In this document: positions 25,818 to 32,925 of the stretch, piece by piece
Position numbering within the stretch: position 1 is the stretch's first letter
Layout of the letters: each line of letters opens with the position of its first letter
Source of the DNA: Candidatus Wildermuthbacteria bacterium RIFCSPHIGHO2_01_FULL_48_25
Lineage (GTDB): Bacteria; Patescibacteriota; Minisyncoccia; Minisyncoccales; UBA10102
Assembly: GCA_001823155.1 (NCBI GenBank)
Contig: MHTR01000013.1
Location: forward strand, 1 to 35,746
Reading direction: 5' to 3'
Length of the DNA stretch: 35,746 nucleotides
Position numbers and translations under genes: made by a program
Notes under the pieces: generated by a model
The model's database searches: none
Told to the model about the DNA's origin: nothing
Seen by the model: the letters and a program-made list of their open reading frames with translations, nothing else

Positions 25818-25984
25818 GTGTCCAGTTGAGCGCGGTACTAAACTATCACCTACGTTTTTTTAGAGAAAAAGTCAAGAGTGCAATGCATAAAAAGAAGGGT
25901 AAGCGTCACATTGACAAAACTAATTATACGTGATATGAAAATAGTTAGCACGATCCCACAACTTGTAGAAAGGGAGATTACACG

Positions 25985-26584
25985 ATGCCTGACCAAGATA
26001 AGAAGGCCCTGGTCCCCCGAAAGCGAAGCGTTCCGGCAAAAGTTTCGAAAAGGATTCCGACTCCCGAAACGCTCGCTCTTGTGGCAAAAATTCGGAAACT
26101 CACTCCCGCATCAGCAAGGCAGTACTTCCGTGATCTACAAGGTAGTACCGTCGACCTGTCTGCCGCTCCCCTGCAAGGACTACTCTTGAGTGGCATACAA
26201 CTGCTGGGCGCCACCCTCGTCCAAACCGCATTTAATGATTCAGATCTCACGGGAGGCGATCTAAGAGGGAGCTTTGGCCCACAATTCGGTGGGGCTAACG
26301 GAAGATTCGTCGGCGTGAACTTCACGGGCATGGATCTACGCGAGGCGGTCTTTACTAATGCCGACCTCACGGGTGCCAAGTTCATCCAATGCAATCTCAT
26401 GAACACGATCTTCACGGGTGCAAACATCAGGAAGACGAACTTCGCGGGTGCAAATTTGACTGGAGCCTTCCTAACTGCAGTACGAAACTACCAAACGGCG
26501 ATCTTCGAGTACGCGACCATGACCGGCACCCTCTTTTCTCCAGGAGTTGAAGAAATCATCCTGGCGAAAACCATACCGCGCTAA
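25985..26584 (+). CDS. Pentapeptide-repeat protein
   Basis: DLTGGDLRG, NFTGMDLREAVFTNADLTGAKFIQCNLMNTIFTGANIRKTNFAGANLTGAF; GGGAG ribosome site; TTGACA-N17-TATGAA upstream. Confidence 0.9.
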   Translation: MPDQDKKALVPRKRSVPAKVSKRIPTPETLALVAKIRKLTPASARQYFRDLQGSTVDLSAAPLQGLLLSGIQLLGATLVQTAFNDSDLTGGDLRGSFGPQFGGANGRFVGVNFTGMDLREAVFTNADLTGAKFIQCNLMNTIFTGANIRKTNFAGANLTGAFLTAVRNYQTAIFEYATMTGTLFSPGVEEIILAKTIPR

Positions 26585-26595
26585 TCCTCAAGCAC

Positions 26596-26620
26596 AGAGC
26601 TACGAATCCCTCGTGGCTCT
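26596..26620 (+). terminator. Terminator of pentapeptide gene
   Basis: AGAGCTACGA-ATCCC-TCGTGGCTCT followed by TTTTATTTTC. Confidence 0.85.
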
Positions 26621-26641
26621 TTTTATTTTCGAAGCAAAAAA

Positions 26642-26662
26642 AAGGGCGAAGGAATCGCCCTT
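26642..26662 (-). terminator. Terminator at the 3' end of 26661-26987
   Basis: AAGGGCGA-AGGAA-TCGCCCTT; minus strand continues TTTTTT. Confidence 0.75.
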
Positions 26663-26987
26663 ACTCCCCTTCCAGTTCTTCCATTTCCCTTCGTTCAGAA
26701 GCCGACAGGGGTTCATGCTCCGTGTAGCGCAACATGGAACCAGCGTCGTCGCCGTATGCCCCTGGCCTATAGTACGGAGAAAGTCCATCTTGCTTCAACT
26801 TTTTTTCAAATGCTCGCACAGCAACCATAATAATGGCAAATCCTACTGCTGCGACAAGCAGGGCATACCCCCGTCCCTTGCCTTCATTGAGGAAAAAGAA
26901 TATGACACCTACCACAAGAGCAGGTACGCCCACTAACAGAACGGTGAAAAGAACGAAAATCCTTGCAGCAAGGATGGATTTACTCAT
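26661..26987 (-). CDS. Small membrane protein with two hydrophobic segments
   Basis: ORF to 27008; likely start MSKSILAARIFVLFTVLLVGVPALVVGVIFFF. Confidence 0.65.
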   Translation of the reverse strand: MSKSILAARIFVLFTVLLVGVPALVVGVIFFFLNEGKGRGYALLVAAVGFAIIMVAVRAFEKKLKQDGLSPYYRPGAYGDDAGSMLRYTEHEPLSASERREMEELEGE

Positions 26988-27036
26988 CAACTGCCCTCCA
27001 TTCCTCATCTATTGCGCCACCATACCATCCTAAAAG

Positions 27037-28701
27037 CTACTGCACAATGCCTTTGCCCTGGCTCGAAGAGTCATCGGGCAAGGTAGTGTCGAGCGAAAGG
27101 TCTGTGCCAAAAAGCGTTTGCACGGTCCAGATATCATCTCCGGTAATCTGCACCTGACCCATTAACTGGGCAATACCTCCAAACTGAACAGAGCTTGGGG
27201 TCAACGCGATCTGGAACGCGACTGATGCGGAAGGAGAAATGGTTCCGGTTCCCGCGTTCAAGTCTCCTGGCAGCCACACCACTTCTCGCGAAACCGAATC
27301 AAAGGTAAGCGAAGAGTTTTCGGGAAATACCTTTCCCGTAAGCTCGGCATTCGCGGGAAGGAACGCCTTTACCTTGGCTCCTTTCACGTCATTGAATAGG
27401 TTCTGCGCTTCCCAAACAACAGTGTACGTGGTTCGCTCTCCAACTCTTGGAGGAAGCGGCCCCTGGTTCCCAAATACCTCATCTTGGTAAAACGCTTTTT
27501 GGTTGACTGAAAGGCGGGAGTTCACCTTTACGTCAAACTCTTCACGTAAATCCGAAAGCACAACGCGCGTGCGAAGCAAGAGGTTTTTGTCTTCCAAAGA
27601 AAACTGCTCAATGGTTTTCTGGGCGTGAATCCAGAACTCCACTTTTCCCGTGTCTCCCCTGCCCAAGAACCGAAGCTTTGGAACATCCCGCGCTTCCCAC
27701 ACAATGGAGTTGTCTCCTGATTGGTACAGGCCAACGGGCGAGCGCAAACTGCCATAATCATACGCTTTGCCTTCAAGGTTCACTATCAAAAACAGGTTCT
27801 CAAGATTCCTGCCGCTCACGTTCTTGAACTGGATCTCATAATGCAACAGGTCTCCGGGTGACACTACCGAAGGGTCGTTGCCATTGATAAGCTGGGTTAT
27901 CTGGAGTTGGGGCTCGGCAATGGCAATCCCCTTGGTCACCTCTTTTAAGAGCGTAAATTCTCCTTCTTTCCAGCTTCCCAGGGTTGCTTTGAATACTTTT
28001 AGCTCCTCCAGCTTTCCCTGCAGGGTTCCGCGTATTGAAATCCTGCCCCCTTCCGCCTTATTCAAGACACCAACCTTCCATTCGTTTTCTCCCAAAGGCC
28101 GGGGGCTGGCGTCTTTGAACGCAAAACCACTAGGATACTCGATCTTAATGCGCAGGTTTGCCAAAGGGAACTCGGAGTTTGAGAAGTAGTTGAGCGCGAA
28201 CTGGAACTGCTGGTCGCTCTCGGTGCGAGAAGGAAGGTCGAGCTCAAAGTTCAAAGGAACGAATGTGATGACAGACGTGCCTTTGGTTTCGCTTTCAAAG
28301 CGAGCGCTCAGGTTCTTGGGGCTGTAGTTCAAGAAGGCCTTTGCTTCTTTTACCTCGCCCTCTTTCCCAAAAAGCCGGGCGTTGAACTGCCTGGTCTGCT
28401 CCTGCCCGGGATATATTTCGGTCAATGACTCGGTAATGCGCGTTTGCTCGCCGTCTGTAGGAAGCGAACCTTGCGGGTACTCAAACACGAGCGTTGGATT
28501 TTCCAAAGAAGTGTTTCCGTTGTTCTTCCAGCGCACGGTGTAGGTTATTTCCTCTCCCATCGTAACTTCAGAGGGAGCAATAACCTCCAAACGCAAAATT
28601 CCCTTGGAGTACCGGTTCTGCTGCCACGACCAAATGCCTGCTATCACCAAAAGCAGGGCCAAGAACATGAAAAAGAAGAAAAACCGTTTCATAACTCCCA
28701 A
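27037..28701 (-). CDS. Membrane-anchored surface protein with DUF11/CARDB-like repeats
   Basis: N-terminal TM segment; repeated TYTVRWKNNGNTSLENPTLVFEYP-type beta domains. Confidence 0.75.
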   Translation of the reverse strand: MGVMKRFFFFFMFLALLLVIAGIWSWQQNRYSKGILRLEVIAPSEVTMGEEITYTVRWKNNGNTSLENPTLVFEYPQGSLPTDGEQTRITESLTEIYPGQEQTRQFNARLFGKEGEVKEAKAFLNYSPKNLSARFESETKGTSVITFVPLNFELDLPSRTESDQQFQFALNYFSNSEFPLANLRIKIEYPSGFAFKDASPRPLGENEWKVGVLNKAEGGRISIRGTLQGKLEELKVFKATLGSWKEGEFTLLKEVTKGIAIAEPQLQITQLINGNDPSVVSPGDLLHYEIQFKNVSGRNLENLFLIVNLEGKAYDYGSLRSPVGLYQSGDNSIVWEARDVPKLRFLGRGDTGKVEFWIHAQKTIEQFSLEDKNLLLRTRVVLSDLREEFDVKVNSRLSVNQKAFYQDEVFGNQGPLPPRVGERTTYTVVWEAQNLFNDVKGAKVKAFLPANAELTGKVFPENSSLTFDSVSREVVWLPGDLNAGTGTISPSASVAFQIALTPSSVQFGGIAQLMGQVQITGDDIWTVQTLFGTDLSLDTTLPDDSSSQGKGIVQ

Positions 28702-28703
28702 TA

Positions 28704-29321
28704 CTATTGTATTCCTTTTGTGATTGCAAGGAAATGCGCTCTCGCGAAGCTGGCAAGCGAAGACTCTTGGGAAAAGGAACTGTGCGTCTCCATGAACTGC
28801 TTTAAGGGCTGTTCAAGCGCAGCAGAAACAACTGACGAAATCTCTTTTGGAATATTGCGGGGTTCGGGCTTGAACCCAAGCAGGGAAACAAGGTTCCAGA
28901 AGAAGTAATAGTACAGGGGTGACCAGGTTTGGGGCAAAACCGCGGGATCGTTCAGTGTGTCCAAGGTTTCCTTGAGTAGTTTCCACACCTTTTCATCCTG
29001 GGCCTGGCCTTTCAAAAAAGCATGGAGGGTTTCAGCTACGCGGAGCGCGGCGCGCATTCGCGCTAAATCTGTTTTGAGGAGCTGGTACCCATTCACCAGA
29101 GATGCTTCGATAACTGTGCTCCTCCTCCCTTCCACAAACTCAATTTCAGAAAGGCACAGTACTTCCAAACCCCCTCTCAACTTTGAGGTTATCTTTCGCT
29201 CTCCTGGCGCAGCCAAACTCACTTTCCCAAAATCCCTGGTAAAGCACGTGAAAATACGGTCTGCCTCTCCCACCTCCCGTTTTTTTAAAATGATGCCTTG
29301 GGTCCGGTAATGGATAGCCAT
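28704..29321 (-). CDS. recO: DNA repair protein RecO
   Basis: YRTQGIILKKREVGEADRIFTCFTRDFGKVSLAAPGERK. Confidence 0.88.
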   Translation of the reverse strand: MAIHYRTQGIILKKREVGEADRIFTCFTRDFGKVSLAAPGERKITSKLRGGLEVLCLSEIEFVEGRRSTVIEASLVNGYQLLKTDLARMRAALRVAETLHAFLKGQAQDEKVWKLLKETLDTLNDPAVLPQTWSPLYYYFFWNLVSLLGFKPEPRNIPKEISSVVSAALEQPLKQFMETHSSFSQESSLASFARAHFLAITKGIQ

Positions 29322-32143
29322 AGCAATTTCTCTTCAACAACCAGTTGTTTTTTGTTTTGACCTTCAGGAATCCCCTGTTCCATACTGGCGATGTTAAGCT
29401 GCTTTTGCAAAGCTGTTTTGTGCTTCAGCAAAAGGGTTGAGAGCTCTGGGTCTCCCTGATAACGAAGCATCGCTTTTTGGGAAGGCGTAAAACCCCCGTC
29501 TTTCCTCATTCCCTGCACAGCTCTCGTAATTTCGCGAAGCGTTCCTTCTTCTTTCAGTTCGGGGGTCAGGCGCGTATCAAGTTCAGCTTCTTGCCTGAGC
29601 TTTGCGTCAAACGTGATCTCTTTCACATTCACTTCATCCTTAACCAGGTTAAGGATTTCGTCTCTGAGTTTTTGCTTTTGCCTGCCTGCCCTCGAGGCAG
29701 GGGTTTTTACCTTTAATTCTTGCAGGGGTTGACGCACTTTAATTCCTACCTTTGCTCTTTCTGCCAAGGCTTTAGCAACAAGGACCCTTGCTTCTGCCAT
29801 TTCCTGCTCAAGCGCCACATTGCGTAAAGATTTTAAGGCTTTGGGCCAATTCTCGAGATGCACGCTTGCCTTTTCCCCGAGATTTTTGAAAATATGTTCG
29901 GAAAGAAATGGAATAAAGGGCGCGCTTAATTTGCAAACTTCAGAAAGCACAAAACGAAGAGTAGCAGATGCTTCTTTTGCTCTTTGGCGAGACCTGCGGA
30001 TATACCAAAGGGAAAGATCATTCACAACGAAATCTTGAAGCGCTCGCGCGGCTCCAGTTACGTCATATGCGTCGAGTTTCTTTGTTGTTTCTTCTGTTAC
30101 TCCGCAAAGCCTTGAGCGTATCCACTGATCCAGAATATTCCGTCCTAAACCTGGTCTGGGGCGGGCTTTGTACGTGTCGTAAAACACAAAGCAGTTCCAG
30201 AAGATGAGAAAAAAGTTCCGCGTTGTCTGCTGAATGTCTTTTTCGGCGAACAGCTTCGGGTCTCCTGGATTGTTTATGGTGTAAAAATACCAGCGCACCG
30301 CGTCAATCCCGTATTTCTGTATCATGTCCCAGGGGTTTACTACATTCCCTTTTGACTTTGACATTTTCTCTCCTTTTTCGTCCAACACGTGGTTGAAGGA
30401 AATGACGTTCTTGAAAGGAGCTTTGAATCCCAAAAGCGTGGAAACAGCGAGCAGTGTATAGAACCACCCGCGCGTTTGGTCTATTCCCTCAACAATGTAG
30501 TCTGCGGGAAACTCTTTTGGTTTTACTCCTCCCATCCAGTGGTTCTGCGCCAAAGGCATTGCGCCTGAGTCGAACCACACGTCTACCACATCTTTCACTC
30601 TCTGCATGACTCCTGTCTTACATTTTTTGCACGCAAATCGAAGGTCATCAACATATGGCCGGTGGAGATCAATTTCGTCTTTTTCATTGCGTGGCAACGC
30701 GTGAGCTCTTTCTTTCAGCTCCTGGACCGTACCCATAACCTCTGTATGGCCACACTTTTTGCATTCCCATATAGGTAAAGGAGTTCCCCAATATCTCTCA
30801 CGGGAAAACGCCCAATCCTTGAGCTCTTTTAACCATTCCCCCATTCTCCCCTTCTTCATATGCGAAGGAATCCAGTTAATGGAGTCATTGTTCTTGAGGA
30901 TCTCTTTCTTCACTTTCTGCATGTTCACGAACCAGCCCTCTTTTGCGTAATACAGCAAAGGAGTGTTGCACCTCCAGCAAAACGGATATTCGTGTTCATA
31001 GAGTTCTTCTTTGAAGAGCAATTCTTTTTGTTTGAGGTCTTCTATGATCAAAGAATCCGCGTCTTTTACGAACATTCCTTTCCATGGAACAACTTCTGTT
31101 TTGAACTTTCCCCGCTCATCTACCAAGTGGAGCATCGCGAGATTCTCTTTTTTGCCAAGCTCAAAGTCATCCTGTCCATAGGCAACCGCGGTGTGCACAA
31201 TACCTGTCCCTTCTTTCACTGAAACAAAATTCGCGAGTACAACCTCCCATACCCTCTTTCCTTTTTCCGGTTTCCCAAAGGAAAACAGGGGAACGTATGA
31301 AGTTCCAATTAATTCAGAACCAAGAAATGTTTTAATAACCTTATGCTCTCCCAGGATTTTTTCCGCAAGTTCTTTTGCAAGAATGTAATGTTCATTCTCT
31401 TTCTGTGCCAGAACGTATGTAATTTTAGGATGCACCGCTAACGCAACATTCCCTGGCAGCGTCCAAGGAGTAGTGGTCCACGCAAGGAACGAGGTACTCG
31501 CGGGAAGCTTAAATTTTGAATCCTTAACTTTGAACTTTACATACACAGAACGTTCTTTGACCGTCTTATACCCTTGCGCCATTTCATGGCTTGAGAGCGG
31601 AGTCCCACAGCGTGGGCAATAGGCAACTACTTTATAATCTTTGTACAAGAGCTTCTTTTCCCAGAACGTTTTTATAACCTGCCACAAGGTTTCTATGTAT
31701 GAGTTTTCATAGGTGATGTACGGGTTCTTCAGATCAAGCCAGAAACCCATGCGCTCGGTGAGGTTTTCCCAATCTTTTTTGTACTTCCATACAGACTCCT
31801 TGCACTTCTTATTGAAAGCAGCGATTCCGTATTGCTCAATTTCCTTCTTTGACTTCAACCCAAGCTCCCTTTCAACCTCAAGCTCCACAGGCAGGCCATG
31901 CGTATCCCACCCTCCCTTGCGGTTAACCAAAAAGCCTTGCATGGTTTTGTAGCGCAGAATAATGTCTTTGAACGAACGGCCCAATACGTGATGTATGCCG
32001 GGCCTTCCGTTCGCGGTGGGCGGCCCCTCAAAAAACACAAACTTTGGAGCCTTTTTTCTCCTTGCGAGAGACTTTTCAAAGGTTTTTTCCTTTTTCCAAA
32101 CCTCCAAAACCTCCTCCTCTAGTTTTGGAAAGTTGATTTCCAT
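29285..32143 (-). CDS. ileS: Isoleucyl-tRNA synthetase
   Basis: FFEGPPTANGRPGIHHVLGR, GWDTHGLPVE, KMSKSKGNVVNPWDM. ORF extends to 32179. Confidence 0.96.
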   Translation of the reverse strand: MEINFPKLEEEVLEVWKKEKTFEKSLARRKKAPKFVFFEGPPTANGRPGIHHVLGRSFKDIILRYKTMQGFLVNRKGGWDTHGLPVELEVERELGLKSKKEIEQYGIAAFNKKCKESVWKYKKDWENLTERMGFWLDLKNPYITYENSYIETLWQVIKTFWEKKLLYKDYKVVAYCPRCGTPLSSHEMAQGYKTVKERSVYVKFKVKDSKFKLPASTSFLAWTTTPWTLPGNVALAVHPKITYVLAQKENEHYILAKELAEKILGEHKVIKTFLGSELIGTSYVPLFSFGKPEKGKRVWEVVLANFVSVKEGTGIVHTAVAYGQDDFELGKKENLAMLHLVDERGKFKTEVVPWKGMFVKDADSLIIEDLKQKELLFKEELYEHEYPFCWRCNTPLLYYAKEGWFVNMQKVKKEILKNNDSINWIPSHMKKGRMGEWLKELKDWAFSRERYWGTPLPIWECKKCGHTEVMGTVQELKERAHALPRNEKDEIDLHRPYVDDLRFACKKCKTGVMQRVKDVVDVWFDSGAMPLAQNHWMGGVKPKEFPADYIVEGIDQTRGWFYTLLAVSTLLGFKAPFKNVISFNHVLDEKGEKMSKSKGNVVNPWDMIQKYGIDAVRWYFYTINNPGDPKLFAEKDIQQTTRNFFLIFWNCFVFYDTYKARPRPGLGRNILDQWIRSRLCGVTEETTKKLDAYDVTGAARALQDFVVNDLSLWYIRRSRQRAKEASATLRFVLSEVCKLSAPFIPFLSEHIFKNLGEKASVHLENWPKALKSLRNVALEQEMAEARVLVAKALAERAKVGIKVRQPLQELKVKTPASRAGRQKQKLRDEILNLVKDEVNVKEITFDAKLRQEAELDTRLTPELKEEGTLREITRAVQGMRKDGGFTPSQKAMLRYQGDPELSTLLLKHKTALQKQLNIASMEQGIPEGQNKKQLVVEEKLLWLSITGPKASF

Positions 32144-32192
32144 ATTCCCCAATGTATCACTCTTAACCCCCATTTTCAACCAAAAGAAAAAG

Positions 32193-32217
32193 GCGAGGGG
32201 AAGGTTTTCCCCCTCGC
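32193..32217 (-). terminator. Terminator of 32244-32675
   Basis: GCGAGGGG / CCCCTCGC stem; minus strand followed by CTTTTTCTTTT. Confidence 0.8.
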
Positions 32218-32243
32218 ACTGTTGCCCTGTTTGCTAAGGTACT

Positions 32244-32675
32244 CTACCAGGATACGAAGAATCCACCAAAGACGCGTATGCGACTCTTCACCCCAAACGT
32301 TTCTTCCGACAAGTCTTCACCGTTGCAGAAGTCGACGAACCCTCCTTGAGAGTCGATATGGTAGACCACCTTCTTGATGCGTGGCGGGCGAAGGTCTGCA
32401 AAATGATGATGATCACCGTGATGGGGCTCGTACTGCAGATCGCCAAGATTGATTTTCAGCACGAATCCGCTTTGGCCCCGCTCATGCCTCTCCGAGAGAA
32501 AGAGTTTCGTACCCCTCTTTGGATCAACGATCTCAAAGAAATTTATCCGGTATCGGCCTCCCACTCCCTCTCGCCGAGTGATGGTCGCGTGTGGTATGCA
32601 CTTCCTGAGAAGTTCAACGTCTAGATCCTCGCTCCCCGTCTTCGCAACAACCGAGCTAGGGGTTGTGGTTACCAT
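32244..32675 (-). CDS. Orphan hypothetical protein (143 aa)
   Basis: ORF with AAGGAGATGCGAA-ATG ribosome site, TTGACA upstream, terminator downstream. Confidence 0.75.
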   Translation of the reverse strand: MVTTTPSSVVAKTGSEDLDVELLRKCIPHATITRREGVGGRYRINFFEIVDPKRGTKLFLSERHERGQSGFVLKINLGDLQYEPHHGDHHHFADLRPPRIKKVVYHIDSQGGFVDFCNGEDLSEETFGVKSRIRVFGGFFVSW

Positions 32676-32750
32676 TTCGCATCTCCTTCATTTCTCTCTC
32701 GCGTTCTACCCCCTTTTTACTTTTATTCTGTATTTTGTCAATCTCCACCA

Positions 32751-32853
32751 AACTAGGCTAAGCCTAGTTGTATGACTAGGTCTCGCCTAGTCGTTCAGAC
32801 CCTGATGGGTCTTCAGACCCGAAGGGGTGTGGATAACTAAGTGAAGCTTAGTT
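32751..32853. repeat. Cluster of palindromes: 32751-32769, 32774-32792, 32797-32812, 32835-32853
   Basis: AACTAGGCTAAGCCTAGTT; GACTAGGTCTCGCCTAGTC; AGACCCTGATGGGTCT; AACTAAGTGAAGCTTAGTT. Confidence 0.9.
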
Positions 32854-32925
32854 TATATTGAAGGCGCCCTTGTGGGGGCGCTTTGTATAATCCACACACT
32901 AGGCAAGACCTAATCCCAGTTTGGA

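Noticed and set aside
32676-32925. Chromosomal replication origin
   Set aside because: DnaA-box-like 9-mers and an AT-rich tract are present, but only about three boxes, no dnaA/dnaN/rpmH context, and the 9-mers belong to a repeat. Kept only as a repeat-associated observation.
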